In this document: piece after piece, positions 37,564 to 47,584 of the stretch
Layout: every line of letters begins with the position of its first letter
Position numbering within the stretch: the stretch's first letter is position 1
Source of the DNA: JAJYKC01 sp963823105
GTDB taxonomy: Bacteria; Acidobacteriota; Terriglobia; Bryobacterales; Bryobacteraceae
Length of the DNA: 64,000 bases
NCBI GenBank assembly: GCA_963823105.1
Contig: CAWGKC010000005.1
Coordinates: forward strand, 744,001 to 808,000
Reading direction: 5' to 3'
The notes under the pieces: model-generated
Databases searched by the model: none
What the model saw: the letters and a program-made list of their open reading frames with translations, nothing else
Told to the model about the DNA's origin: nothing
Program-made: the position numbers and the translations under genes

Positions 37564-39499
37564 ACGTGTTCCTTCCCTCCGTCATCGATTCGCGATTGCG
37601 AACCAGGGAGATCATGAGTTCCTGAAAATGAAAACCGGATTGGCGGAAGTCTTCATAGACCCGGCGAATGAGCGGCATATCGGCGGACGTCTCCATGCGG
37701 CCGGTGACGTAACGGAAATACTGCTTCACCATGCATTCCTGGCACAACGGCGTCTTGGCGAGGATCAGGCCCAGCTCGCGCGGCGACGAGAAATTCGAAT
37801 CGGGAATGCCGGCCACCCAGCCCTTCGTGTCCATGGTCAAATTCACGGTCTTCGGCGGCTGGCGCGGGCCGCCGTGATGGCCGCCATAGAAGATCATTTC
37901 ATATCGATCGCGCCGGGCGCCGACGGCGTCGAATTTCTCGAAGCCGACGCCGATCGGATCGATCAGATTATGGCAAGTGGCGCAGAAAGGGTTCGTCGCG
38001 TGCTCGCTCATCCGCTCGCGGTTCGTTTGCGGATGGGCCTCGGTGGAAGGCGCGAGATTCGTATTCACCCCGGCCGGCGGCGGCGGGACATGCTGGCAGA
38101 GAAACTGCTCCCGAACAAACAGGCCGCGGCCGGTCAAAGAAGTATCGTCAGGCTTCGCCGACAGCGACAGGAACAACGCTTGCCCCAACAGGCCCGCTCT
38201 TTCGGAGGCTTCAGAAAACGGGACGCGGGCGAAATCTTGCGCGGGAGCGGGAACGCCGTAGATGGACGCCAAATCTGCGTTGACGAATCCGTAGCCGGCG
38301 CTGAAGGCATCCATGAAATTGCGGTCGTTCCAAACCAGATCGGAGACGAACAACCGCGCCTCTTCCGTCATGGCCACGGCGGTTTCACGGCTGAATTTCG
38401 GATAGCGGCGGCGGTCCCTGGCGCTGGTGAGAATCCTGTCGAAGCGCAGCCACTCCGATACGTATTCGTCGATCGCCTGATGCGCGCGGGGATCCCGCAG
38501 CATGCGCCGCGCCTCCGCTTCGATTCTGGCCGGCGACGACAGTTCTCCTCGCGCGGCCGCGTCCAGAAGCGCGCCATCCGGCATGCTGTCCCATAAGGAG
38601 TAAGACAAGCGGCTGGCCGCGGCGTAAGGCTTCCAGGCGGGGTTAGCGGTCTCGTCCAGACGAAACAGAAAATTGGGCGATTGAAGCATCGCCTCCACCA
38701 CCAGTTGCGCGCCGGCGAGGAAGCCGCTTTCCCGGCTAAACAATCCCACATACCGCCGCCGCTCGCCCTCATCGAGCGGCCGGCGGAACGCCTTTCGGCC
38801 AAACTCCTTTACGAACGACTCGCGGCAGGCGGGACCGGGCGGGCAAGGGATCAGACGATGCGTATCGCCGTTGCGAAATGCGTTCCGCGCCAATTTTTCC
38901 GCCGCCGTGCTGTAGGCCTCTTCGAGAAGCGGGGACAGGTTCTGCGCGTCGTACTGGTCTTTGAATCCGCTGACGAAGTCTTCGGGAGGAAATTGCCCGG
39001 CGGGCGCCGTTTGGTCGCCCAGCAGGTCTCGCACCGTATTGTCGTATTGGCTGTTCGTTAGCCGGCGCAAAACCGCGCCATCGGGCTTGACGGCGTCCGG
39101 GCCAGCCTCATCGTACTTCATCGCCCGCGCGACATCGTCGGCCGGCATCGCCGCGAGAAACCGGATCCAGGCGATCAGCGCCGTCTCTTCCGGACTGTCT
39201 GGCTGTATCCGTTCACCCCCCGCATGCGGAATGCGTTTTGTGGGCTTCTTCAGCAACAGCGATTCTAAGGGGTGCTCCCGGTCCACCAACCGCACCAGCG
39301 AGCGGCCGAAGGCTTCCGTGCGCTCGGCGGATGCGCTGCTATCGGGGAAATGCAGCCGGGTGCCGGAGGCGACGCCATTGCTGTTGTGGCACGTGGGACA
39401 TCCGGCATTCTTTAGGATCGGATAGAGCCGGTCGGAAAAGGGGTTCGCCTGGCCTACTGCCGCCGCCGATAGGAGCAGGAAGCACGCGATGGCCCTCAT
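37535..39499 (-). CDS. DUF1592/DUF1588/DUF1585 planctomycete cytochrome-type protein
   Basis: 654 residues with a signal peptide (AIACFLLLSAAAVGQAN). A c-type haem site CPTCHNSNG sits near residue 37, followed by DUF1587/1595-type sequence (RRLTNSQYDNTVRDLLGDQT), DUF1592 (VVEAMLQSPNFLFRLDE; SRLSYSLWDSMPDGALLDAA), DUF1588 (LTGRGLFVREQFLCQHVPPP; PFCATCHNLIDPIGVGFEKF, a second C-x2-C-H) and DUF1585 at the C terminus (CQECMVKQYFRYVTGRME). It is the upstream gene of the pair with the DUF1552 protein. Probably periplasmic or surface redox protein; substrate unknown. Confidence 0.92.
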   Translation of the reverse strand: MRAIACFLLLSAAAVGQANPFSDRLYPILKNAGCPTCHNSNGVASGTRLHFPDSSASAERTEAFGRSLVRLVDREHPLESLLLKKPTKRIPHAGGERIQPDSPEETALIAWIRFLAAMPADDVARAMKYDEAGPDAVKPDGAVLRRLTNSQYDNTVRDLLGDQTAPAGQFPPEDFVSGFKDQYDAQNLSPLLEEAYSTAAEKLARNAFRNGDTHRLIPCPPGPACRESFVKEFGRKAFRRPLDEGERRRYVGLFSRESGFLAGAQLVVEAMLQSPNFLFRLDETANPAWKPYAAASRLSYSLWDSMPDGALLDAAARGELSSPARIEAEARRMLRDPRAHQAIDEYVSEWLRFDRILTSARDRRRYPKFSRETAVAMTEEARLFVSDLVWNDRNFMDAFSAGYGFVNADLASIYGVPAPAQDFARVPFSEASERAGLLGQALFLSLSAKPDDTSLTGRGLFVREQFLCQHVPPPPAGVNTNLAPSTEAHPQTNRERMSEHATNPFCATCHNLIDPIGVGFEKFDAVGARRDRYEMIFYGGHHGGPRQPPKTVNLTMDTKGWVAGIPDSNFSSPRELGLILAKTPLCQECMVKQYFRYVTGRMETSADMPLIRRVYEDFRQSGFHFQELMISLVRNRESMTEGRNTYVASNHKAL

Positions 39500-39632
39500 T
39501 CCGCCAGATTAGCGCATTTCGATCGCCAGCGGAGCGAGATCCTTATCTTTCCTGTGAGAAATGTTTCTTTAATTTGCCATTATTTCCTGTTTGGCTTTCG
39601 TGGATCCTCGATCCCGTACTACACTGAGCTTC

Positions 39633-41316
39633 GTGCGCATCTTCATCGTCCTTTTGGGTTTGGGAATTCCGATGGCGGGGACGCCGATGCTCGCGCAGGA
39701 AGCGGATCTCCTCATCCGCGGTGGCCGCATCGTGGACGGCACGGGCAATCCTTCGTTCCTTGGCGATGTCGCGATTCGGGGCAACCGGATCGCCGGCATG
39801 GGCCATTTGGGGTCGATGAGCGCCAAGCGCGTCCTTGAAGCCGGCGGCCTCACCGTCGCTCCCGGCTTTATCGACATGCACAATCACTCCGACTATACGT
39901 TGGTCGTGGACGGAAACGCTCAGAGTATGATCCGCCAGGGAGTAACATCGATGATTCTGGGCGAAGGAGAATCCGCGGGACCCATCGGGGGCAAGCAAAC
40001 TCCTTCGTCGCGTCGCGTGCTGCCCGGCGGCGGCGTTCCCGATTGGACCGACTTCAGCGGCTACTTCGCGCGTCTGCTTCGCCAGGGAATCTCGACCAAC
40101 GTGGGAAGCTACGTCGGATCGAGCCAGGTCTGGACCTATGTGCGCGGCGAGCGCTCCGGACCGCCGACCGCCGCGCGAAGTGGACGAAATGCGCGCGCTC
40201 GTCCGAAAGGCGATGGAGGAAGGCGCGCTGGGCGTGAGCAGTTCGCTGAGCGGGCCCCCCGGATCCTGGATCGACACGGACACCCTGGTTGCGATGTGCC
40301 AGGCCGCCGCGCCCTTTGGGGGCAGCTATTCAACGCACATGCGAACCGAAGGCCGCGGCGTTTTCGCCTCCGTCGCCGAGGCCATCGACATCGCGCGCCG
40401 CTCCGGCGTTCCAGTCGACATCATTCATCTGAAGATCGCCGAGCACTCCATGTGGGGCCAGATGCCGGAGCTGATCTCCTCCATCGCCCGCGCCCGCGAG
40501 CAGGGCGTGCAGGTGCAGGCAAACGTCTACCCGTATCGCGCGGGCCAAAACGATCTGGCGACCATCATCCCGCCGTGGGCGCACGAAGGCGGCGCGCAGG
40601 CTTTGATCGCGCGCCTGAAAGATCCCTCGCTGCGGCCCAGGCTCGAACGCGAAATTCTCAACGGCATCCCCGGCTCGGACTGGTATGACCACTACACCGC
40701 AACGGGCGGATGGGACGGCATGCTGCTGGTGTCGCTATCGAATCCCGACTACAAGAAATTCGAAGGCATGCGGATGAACCAGGTGATCGCGGCGCTGAAC
40801 AAGCCGCCGATCGACGTGCTGTTCCAGTTGATAGAGGCCAATGGCGGCTCGGTTCCCACCGTCTATTTTCATCACGCCGAAAAAGACATGCGCTTCGCGC
40901 TTCAGCAGCCGTTCGTGTCGATCGGCTCCGACGGCACGGCGGTGGCGACGGAGGGACCGTTGAGCGCGGGGCACCCGCATCCGCGCTATTACGGAACGTT
41001 CCCGCGAATTCTGGGCCGCTATGTGCGCGATGAACATGTGTTGACGATGGAGGAAGCCATCCGCAAGATGACTTCGGCCAACGCGGCGAAAATCGGCATC
41101 CTCGACCGCGGCATCTTGCGGCCCGGCATGATGGCCGACGTCACTGTCTTCGACGCCGAGCACATTATCGACAACGCCACTTATGAGAAACCGCACCAGT
41201 ACGCGACCGGCGTGGAGTACGTCATCGTCAACGGAACGATTGTTCTCGAGCACGGCCGTCATACCGGCGCAAGGCCGGGTACGATTCTGAAACGGCAGGA
41301 TGCCGGAAAAAATTAA
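39633..41316 (+). CDS. N-acyl-D-amino-acid deacylase family amidohydrolase, one frameshift
   Basis: Amidohydrolase-superfamily enzyme of about 560 residues, probably secreted. From the GTG at 39633 the leader is IFIVLLGLGIPMAGTPMLAQ; a TTG at 39591 in the same frame is an alternative. Domain order: N-terminal beta sandwich (ADLLIRGGRIVDGTGNPSFL), metal site PGFIDMHNHSDYTL, then SSLSGPPGSWIDTDTL, VDIIHLKIAEHSMWG, SIGSDGTAVATEGPLSAGHP and a C-terminal sandwich (LRPGMMADVTVFDAEHIIDN). The frame changes near 40170 (total 3n+1). D-aminoacylases release D-amino acids from N-acyl forms; many acidobacterial homologues are uncharacterised. Its stop overlaps the next gene's stop on the minus strand by 4 bases. 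Confidence 0.87.
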
Positions 41317-42881
41317 ACGCCCTTGAGCCAGCCTTTGGCGCCGGCCTTTTCAAGCTCGATCGAAAACGAACCGTCGCCATTCAGCGCTTGTGCGCAGGCC
41401 CAGCGAACGGGGCGCCGCACGCCGCCCTTGGTTTCCAGCTCGGCGTAAAGGCGCAGTTGTCCGCCGTCGATCTCCGGCGGCAACTGAAAGGCCGCCTCCC
41501 TCAATTTCCCGCCGTGCGGATGACCGGCGTCGAGCACGCCGCCGAGGCGAAATTTCCGCTCCGGCATTTCCACCGTCAACCGAAGCGCGCCGGGGATTCC
41601 CGCTACCCCGTCGTTGGCCACGCCTATAATCACCTCCATCGCACCCGCGCGCTTGCGCTGCCAAACCCAAGCGGGACGGACGCGATATCCCATGCGCCGC
41701 TGCAACGCGCGAAAGCCCTCCGGATAGCGCGCGTTGTATTCCTCCAGATTGGCCGCCTCCGTCCACAGGGACCAATAGTTGGCGCCCAGATCCAATACGT
41801 GGAGCATGGCGTTTTCGAGCCGGTTCACACCGGCCCGATCCACCGGAATCTTTCGTACATCGTACTCGCGCAAGCCTCCATCCTCGAGGATCGCAGGCAG
41901 TTCCGCCGGCCGGTTGGCGAGTTCTTCGATCTGCATCGGCTCGTCGGCGATGATACTGTCGGATCGAACCCAGCAGCCAGCGCGCACCGCCAAGTCGAGC
42001 ACTTCGTTGTTGCCGACTGCGCCGATATCCGGCTGGGTGTTCACCGCGAGCGGGGTGCGTTTCCAGGCGTCCAATTGCAGGCGCGTCATCTCGAGAAAGG
42101 TTCCTTTGGCCGTCCGGTAATCGGGAAACGGATTCGGCAGGTTGCTGGTATGGCCCTCGCCCCAGAACCCGTACATCATCAGATCCATCCATTCCACCAG
42201 TGGCTCGCCGTCGAACCGTGCAGCCAACAGTTCGTTTAGTTCGCGGAACGCCTTTTGAAACTCGGGGTGATCGTAACGGGGCTCGACAAACTCCACTTCC
42301 CGGCCGTGCCTGGGCAGCGTGCCAATTTTCACCAGCGGGACTTTGCCGCGCAGAAAAGCGGGCAGAGCGATCTCATCGGGCTGAAATTCGGGATTCGAAA
42401 GCTGCACCCGGAACGCGAACCGCAGCCCGTGACGCTTCGCCGCATCGGCCGTCAAATCCCAAACGGGATGGAGATTCAACTTACCCGGCTGCGATTGCAC
42501 ATTGCGCCAATCGCAGCGAATGTAAAGCACATCGACAAAGGGCAGGCTCGCCATCTTCTCCACGGCGGCCTCCAGCGTTTGAACCCCTTTGCGAACTGGA
42601 ATCGCCGGACCGTTCTCCTCCCAGGTGTAACCCACCAGGCCAAGGCCGTAGTTGCGAATATGCTCCGCCGAGGGCGTCGTCGCGATCAGAGTTCTCCAGC
42701 CCGCGTCCTGATCGATGGTGAACGGACCTTGATCCAGAAGATCCGGAGGAGACGTCAAGTTGCCGAAGTCGTGGCCTTCCCAAAGGTGCGCCGGCATTTG
42801 AGCGGCCGCTCTCACCAACGGCAGAGCCGTCATTCCCGCGCGCAAGAAAGCGCGCCGCGCCATAGTGCCGTAGTCGCTCAT
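41313..42881 (-). CDS. TIM-barrel glycoside-hydrolase-like protein (DUF4832-like C-terminal region)
   Basis: 522 residues with a twin-arginine-like leader (ARRAFLRAGMTALPLVRAAA). The N-terminal ~370 residues look like a glycosidase TIM barrel: FVDVLYIRCDWRNVQSQPGK, RFAFRVQLSNPEFQPDEI and EWMDLMMYGFWGEGH, where the Glu residues resemble the acid/base segment of GH5/GH42-type enzymes. The C-terminal ~130 residues (EVIIGVANDGVAGIPGALRL; LRLYAELETKGGVRRPV) form a beta sandwich as in DUF4832 proteins. I cannot name a substrate. It follows the TonB receptor by 34 bases on the same strand and is the last gene of the aldarate-locus minus-strand array. Confidence 0.7.
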   Translation of the reverse strand: MSDYGTMARRAFLRAGMTALPLVRAAAQMPAHLWEGHDFGNLTSPPDLLDQGPFTIDQDAGWRTLIATTPSAEHIRNYGLGLVGYTWEENGPAIPVRKGVQTLEAAVEKMASLPFVDVLYIRCDWRNVQSQPGKLNLHPVWDLTADAAKRHGLRFAFRVQLSNPEFQPDEIALPAFLRGKVPLVKIGTLPRHGREVEFVEPRYDHPEFQKAFRELNELLAARFDGEPLVEWMDLMMYGFWGEGHTSNLPNPFPDYRTAKGTFLEMTRLQLDAWKRTPLAVNTQPDIGAVGNNEVLDLAVRAGCWVRSDSIIADEPMQIEELANRPAELPAILEDGGLREYDVRKIPVDRAGVNRLENAMLHVLDLGANYWSLWTEAANLEEYNARYPEGFRALQRRMGYRVRPAWVWQRKRAGAMEVIIGVANDGVAGIPGALRLTVEMPERKFRLGGVLDAGHPHGGKLREAAFQLPPEIDGGQLRLYAELETKGGVRRPVRWACAQALNGDGSFSIELEKAGAKGWLKGV

Positions 42882-42915
42882 GTCTCGCGCGTCAAACCGG
42901 TCACCCCTCCGCTCG

Positions 42916-45900
42916 TCAGAAATAAAGCTTCAGAGCGAACTGGATCTCTCTTTGCGGCAGCACGGTGGACGTAATGACGCCGGTCGCGCCGGGGCCATCG
43001 GTGATGTAGTTGTCCGGCTGGGCGAAGACAGGGTGGTTGAATGCGTTGAAAAACTCCGCGCGGAATTCCAGGTTCTGGTGCTCGGTGATGTCGAAAACCT
43101 TGCGCAGCGCGAAATCCATGGACACACCGCCGGGTCCGAGCAGAACATTCTTCCCGGCGTTTCCGAAGGCGTACGTTGTGGGAAGCGGGAAACAGCTCGC
43201 ATTGAACCAATTGCTGGGGGACTGTTGGCCGGAAGGCAGGTTCCCGTCGCAGGTGCGGTCGGTACGGACCAAGCCGATGGAGCCGGTGTTCGAAGGGTCG
43301 TAGCCCATTAGCGGCGAGAAATAAAACCCACTCCGCATAGTGTAGATGCCGCCCACGTGCCATCCGCCCAGGATCAGGTCGCCAGCGCGGGTCGAGCCGA
43401 GATAACGCTGGCCCTTCCCTACCGGCAGTTGGTAGTCGAAACTCGACACCCAGCGGTATTTCTCGTTGAAGTCGGACACTCCACGGTCGGCGGCGACGTT
43501 ATAGGAATTCTGCGGCCACGGAGAATTGCAGCAGATCTCCGGCTGGTCGTTCATCGACTTACTGTAAGTGAATGCGCTGAGGAACATCAGCCCGTTTGAA
43601 AGCCGCTTCTCCGCCTTCACTTCCAGTGCGTTGAAGCTGGAGTTCCCGCGATCCACGATGTCGGTGAACGGCCCGTACTGCGGATAAGGCCTACGCGATT
43701 GGATGTCGCCGGGACCCGGAGTCATGATCTGATTCGGGTCGAGCAGCGTCTGCAAGTGCGTCGCCTTCGAACCCACATAGGCGATTTCGAGCAGGATGCT
43801 GCCGGGGAGCTGCTGCTGGATGTTGAAGTTCCACTCGTCCAATACGGGCGCATGTAAGTGGGAGCCGACGCCGGAGCCGGAGGCGGTCACGCTGGCGTCG
43901 ATCGCTTGGGCCGGATTGAGAGAGGGAAAGCCGCCGGAAACGGTCAGCACCGGCGTCACGCCGTCGCTGATAAACGTCGGTTGATAGAAGAACGGCAGGT
44001 TGTACGCCAGTTGCAGCGGATCGCCGGTGCGGATCTCCTGATAACTGAAGAAGCGTCCGTAACCGGAACGGATCACCGTGTTCTTGAACGGATTCCATGC
44101 CAGGCCGAGGCGCGGCGCGAAGTCGTTCTTGTCGGTGGTGACCAGCCCCGGGGACGCGCCGTTCTGTCCGGCGACCACCAGTTGTCCGGTCGCGAAGTCA
44201 AAATTGCTCTGCTGATTGTGCGCCTCGTAGAGGGGCGTTGTGTAGTCGTAGCGCAAGCCCAGATTCAGAGTCAGATTCCGGGCGATCTTGTAATCGTCCT
44301 GAACGAATCCGCCATAGGTGTGTTGGCGATTCCCGAAATAGGTCAGCGTCGAGATCGTGGAATTGACCGGGAGGCCCAGCAGCATGTCCGCCAGTCCGTT
44401 GCCGCTTCCATCGCCCGAAGAGGCCGAATCCGCGGTGAACTGCCCGCTGAAAGAGAAGGAGCCGCGAGGCTGGCCGATCTGAAAAAGATTGAACTGGCTC
44501 AGGCGGACTTGTGGCCCCATCTTCAGCGAGTGCTTTCCATGGACGATGCTCAGCGTATCGTCGAACTGAACCTCCTGACTGGTGCTGGTGGTCGGCGTGT
44601 AGCCGGGTTCGCCCAGCCGGCGATATCCGTTCGGCTGAAAGAGGGTGAGTCCGTTGACCGTGGAATTATTCGGAACGCCCGGAACGGCGAGGCCGGCGGG
44701 AGGATATTTTTGTCCATAGGCCGGGGTGTTGTCTACGTAGTGCTCGCGGTTAAATCCCAGCCGCAGTTCGTTCACCATCGTGGGGCTCAAGGTGAAGGTG
44801 TGGCCAATGGCGGCTCCGCGCGTACCATCGAGGTACTGGCCGGTGCTGTAACTCCCACCGTCGGCCAAGCCGGGCAGAGGAGGTTGCTGAAAGCGCGCGG
44901 TCTGGCTTACGGAGAATCGCGCGAAGATTTGCTGGCGCTCGGAAATGTTGTGATCGACGCGCGCATCGGCCTGGTGAATGCTGTCGTTACCCGGATCGTT
45001 GACGACGAAATTGTTTGCCAGCGCCCCCGCAACGTTCGGCGCCGGATAGAGCTGCGCGACGGCATGGCTGATAGGATCCATGCGCGAAGCGGGAATGACA
45101 TTTCCGGGGAACGGCGTCCGGACGGTCTGGCCATTGACGGTGGCCGTACTCTGTGGGTCGTAAATCTGGCTGGTGGGCTGGCCATTATAAAGGCCGCTGA
45201 AATCGCCGTTGATCTCCGCCGGCGTTGGCACGGTTGAGATATCGGTCAGGGCGGTTCCAATGCGGGTTCCCTGGTAGTCCAGGAAGAAGAAAGTCTTGTT
45301 CTTAATTATCGGTCCGCCGAGCGTACCCCCGTACTGATTCTGGCGGAAGGGCGCTTTCGGTTGACTGGGCGGCTCGAAGAATCCACGCGCATCGAAAGCC
45401 GAATTCCGGAGGAACTCAAACACGGTCCCATGAAACCCGTTGGTCCCGGATTTGATCGTCGCGTTAATCACCGCGCCGCCGCTGCGCCCGAACTCGGCCG
45501 AGTAATTGCTTGTCTGAACCTTAAACTCCTGAATCGCGTCCACGTTCGTTTTTAGAACGTTGCCCGCGTTGTCGTTGGAGTTGTTGTCGATGCCGTCCAG
45601 CAAGAAATTATTCAGATTGCCGCGCGTGCCATTCACCGCGAACGCGCCGCCCGCGTTGCCGTTCGTCGGCGAAGTGGCTCCATTGATGCCGCCGCCGTTT
45701 TCGGTGATCTTGATTACGCCCGTCGTCAGCGTGGCCAACTGAGTAAAATCGCGGCCATTCAACGGAAGGTCGGTGATCTGCTCGCTGCCCACGACGTCGC
45801 CGAGCGCGGAGGACTCCGACTCGATTACTGGCGCGGCTTCCTGGACGTTGATCGCTTCACTCACGGAGCCAATTTGCAAAGTGAAGTCGATCCTCAACCG

Positions 45901-46206
45901 GTCCTGAACGTCCAGCACGATCCCGGTTCTCGTTTCGGCCTTGAATCCGGGCGCCTCCACGCCGATCGAGTAGTTCCCGATTCGTAGGGGGGTCGCGATG
46001 TAGCTGCCCAAACTGTCCGTCTTCACTACCGTCTTGGAATTCGTCCCGACGTTGGTCAGCGTCACCACGCCGCCAGGCACAACCGCCCCGCTGCTGTCCG
46101 CGACGGTGCCCGTGATCGTTCCCATGTCGGCCTGTCCATAAACGCCGATGGGAGCGGCCATCGCTCCGAGCGCAAGATAACAAGTCACCCAAAACGTATT
46201 TTTCAT
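42916..46206 (-). CDS. TonB-dependent receptor with carboxypeptidase-regulatory-like domain
   Basis: 1096-residue outer-membrane receptor. Signal peptide to about residue 25 (LGAMAAPIGVYGQ), regulatory-like sandwich (GTITGTVADSSGAVVPGGVV to about 115), plug (DLPLNGRDFTQLATLTTGV; FLLDGIDNNSNDNAGNVLKT; IKSGTNGFHGTVFEFLRNSA) and a barrel ending in aromatic residues (REIQFALKLYF). The segment ITEHQNLEFRAEFFNAFNHP near the C terminus is typical of acidobacterial Oar-like receptors. A 345-base gap separates it from the YVTN gene upstream, so it may have its own promoter; the TIM-barrel gene follows after 34 bases. Confidence 0.92.
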   Translation of the reverse strand: MKNTFWVTCYLALGAMAAPIGVYGQADMGTITGTVADSSGAVVPGGVVTLTNVGTNSKTVVKTDSLGSYIATPLRIGNYSIGVEAPGFKAETRTGIVLDVQDRLRIDFTLQIGSVSEAINVQEAAPVIESESSALGDVVGSEQITDLPLNGRDFTQLATLTTGVIKITENGGGINGATSPTNGNAGGAFAVNGTRGNLNNFLLDGIDNNSNDNAGNVLKTNVDAIQEFKVQTSNYSAEFGRSGGAVINATIKSGTNGFHGTVFEFLRNSAFDARGFFEPPSQPKAPFRQNQYGGTLGGPIIKNKTFFFLDYQGTRIGTALTDISTVPTPAEINGDFSGLYNGQPTSQIYDPQSTATVNGQTVRTPFPGNVIPASRMDPISHAVAQLYPAPNVAGALANNFVVNDPGNDSIHQADARVDHNISERQQIFARFSVSQTARFQQPPLPGLADGGSYSTGQYLDGTRGAAIGHTFTLSPTMVNELRLGFNREHYVDNTPAYGQKYPPAGLAVPGVPNNSTVNGLTLFQPNGYRRLGEPGYTPTTSTSQEVQFDDTLSIVHGKHSLKMGPQVRLSQFNLFQIGQPRGSFSFSGQFTADSASSGDGSGNGLADMLLGLPVNSTISTLTYFGNRQHTYGGFVQDDYKIARNLTLNLGLRYDYTTPLYEAHNQQSNFDFATGQLVVAGQNGASPGLVTTDKNDFAPRLGLAWNPFKNTVIRSGYGRFFSYQEIRTGDPLQLAYNLPFFYQPTFISDGVTPVLTVSGGFPSLNPAQAIDASVTASGSGVGSHLHAPVLDEWNFNIQQQLPGSILLEIAYVGSKATHLQTLLDPNQIMTPGPGDIQSRRPYPQYGPFTDIVDRGNSSFNALEVKAEKRLSNGLMFLSAFTYSKSMNDQPEICCNSPWPQNSYNVAADRGVSDFNEKYRWVSSFDYQLPVGKGQRYLGSTRAGDLILGGWHVGGIYTMRSGFYFSPLMGYDPSNTGSIGLVRTDRTCDGNLPSGQQSPSNWFNASCFPLPTTYAFGNAGKNVLLGPGGVSMDFALRKVFDITEHQNLEFRAEFFNAFNHPVFAQPDNYITDGPGATGVITSTVLPQREIQFALKLYF

Positions 46207-46551
46207 ACCACTCCTTGGAATCGCGAAACGATTTCCCCGTGGGGCCAGCGATTTTGAAAGTTTAAATCCAAGGCAATCGCCTTGTCAAGATACATTTCCA
46301 GATTTTAGGAAAGTTTTCATCGTTATGCGAAATGTTGAGCCGCTCAGAGATCGAGGTGGCCGCCTTCCCGATGGGTTCTTGGTTGAACTTGGCGGGTCAG
46401 TTTCCGCCCGAGCCCGCCTCTACTTCCGCAGCCGGTTCCATTTTCATCCAGCCGACCGAAACTTTCGAAGAACCTGCGCAAAACGGAGCACGGCGCGAAA
46501 CGGTACCTGGATCGTCCAACGGAGCGCGGCGCACCCTTGGCGATTTTGAGC
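46207..46551. other. 345-base intergenic region upstream of TonB receptor
   Basis: No gene supported. The 110 bases nearest the receptor start are AT-rich (TTTAAATCC, GATTTTAGGAAAG) and probably hold its minus-strand promoter. The remainder has open frames on the plus strand (46325-46628) with low-complexity Pro/Ala/Arg content and no recognisable domain. Confidence 0.45.
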
Positions 46552-47559
46552 CTAACGCGACACTACGACGATCTCGAATGGGCCCCGTTTTCTTGGCTGT
46601 CCGCCCGCGGGTGCGGGCTCCGTCGTAGGCAGGTAGATTTTGTGAGTTGTGGTATCCACGCCCATGGTCCTTGCACCGGCCGGGGTTTTTACGGTCTGTA
46701 CGATCTCGAACTTTCCCGGCCCCGTTTCACGGGCGACGGCGAGCGTGCCATCGCCACAACTGGCGAAGATCTGGCCTCGATCGATTTTGACGGCGTCAAC
46801 GTGGTCGCCGATCGGCAGGTCCGCGAGCACCTTGCCGTTCCCGGTGCTCATCACGATCAACTTCCGGGGATTGCGGCAGCCAATAAACAGGCGATGTTTA
46901 GCCGGGTCGATCGTCATGCCGACCGGCGCACCGCCGGGCGCCACGGGCCATCGCGCGACAACCTTCCTCGACTTCGTGTCGAAGACCGCGACTTCGTTTT
47001 TGTCCATCAAATTTATAAATATCCTGCCGGCCCCGTCGGAGGCCAGGAACTCCGGCGCTCCACCCAAGTCGACTGGGGCGTCGATTGCCCCGTTTTTCGG
47101 ATCGATGTCGGGCGGGATCGACATCACCACTCCTTTGTCCCCCGACACGGCCACGACACGTCCGCTGGCGGGGTCGAAGATGATGCCGTCGGTATCGGGT
47201 TGCGAGGCGATGGAGCCCAGGACGGCATTGGTTTTCAGATCGAAGATGACGATGGCGCCGCCGCCGTCGCTGATGAATCCGCGGCCTGCCTTGGGAACGA
47301 TCGCGACGCCATGGGCGATCTTCTGGCCGGGAATGTCGGCGACGGTCTTGCCCGTTTCAGCGTCGATCACCATCGTGTGCGTGCTACGAGGAACGTACAG
47401 CCGGTGGGTCTGCGAGTCAACGGTGAGATAATCCCACCCACCTTGACCGCCAACGGGAAAGGTTTGGACCACCTTCCAGTCCGTTTGCGCCCGAAGCGGG
47501 GCGAGGCACGCGAACAAAGCGAGGATTGAGATCGTGACGATCCGTTCGATGGTTGGCAT
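46552..47559 (-). CDS. YVTN/YncE-type beta-propeller protein, secreted
   Basis: 335 residues: signal peptide (IVTISILALFACLAPLRAQ) and a seven-bladed propeller of YVTN-like repeats, for example RLYVPRSTHTMVIDAETGKT, then KNEVAVFDTKSRKVVARWPV and RKLIVMSTGNGKVLADLPIG. Proteins of this type are periplasmic or surface binding proteins without known catalysis. It starts 25 bases after the mannonate dehydratase stop, within a same-strand array beginning at the GntR gene, so co-transcription is likely. Ligand unknown. Confidence 0.87.
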   Translation of the reverse strand: MPTIERIVTISILALFACLAPLRAQTDWKVVQTFPVGGQGGWDYLTVDSQTHRLYVPRSTHTMVIDAETGKTVADIPGQKIAHGVAIVPKAGRGFISDGGGAIVIFDLKTNAVLGSIASQPDTDGIIFDPASGRVVAVSGDKGVVMSIPPDIDPKNGAIDAPVDLGGAPEFLASDGAGRIFINLMDKNEVAVFDTKSRKVVARWPVAPGGAPVGMTIDPAKHRLFIGCRNPRKLIVMSTGNGKVLADLPIGDHVDAVKIDRGQIFASCGDGTLAVARETGPGKFEIVQTVKTPAGARTMGVDTTTHKIYLPTTEPAPAGGQPRKRGPFEIVVVSR

Positions 47560-47584
47560 TTTCGATTGTTCCTCTATCGGCCTT

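Noticed and set aside
46325..46628. Plus-strand open frame of about 98 codons upstream of the TonB receptor
   Set aside because: Pro/Ala/Arg-rich, overlaps the YVTN gene end on the other strand, no domain or ribosome binding site.
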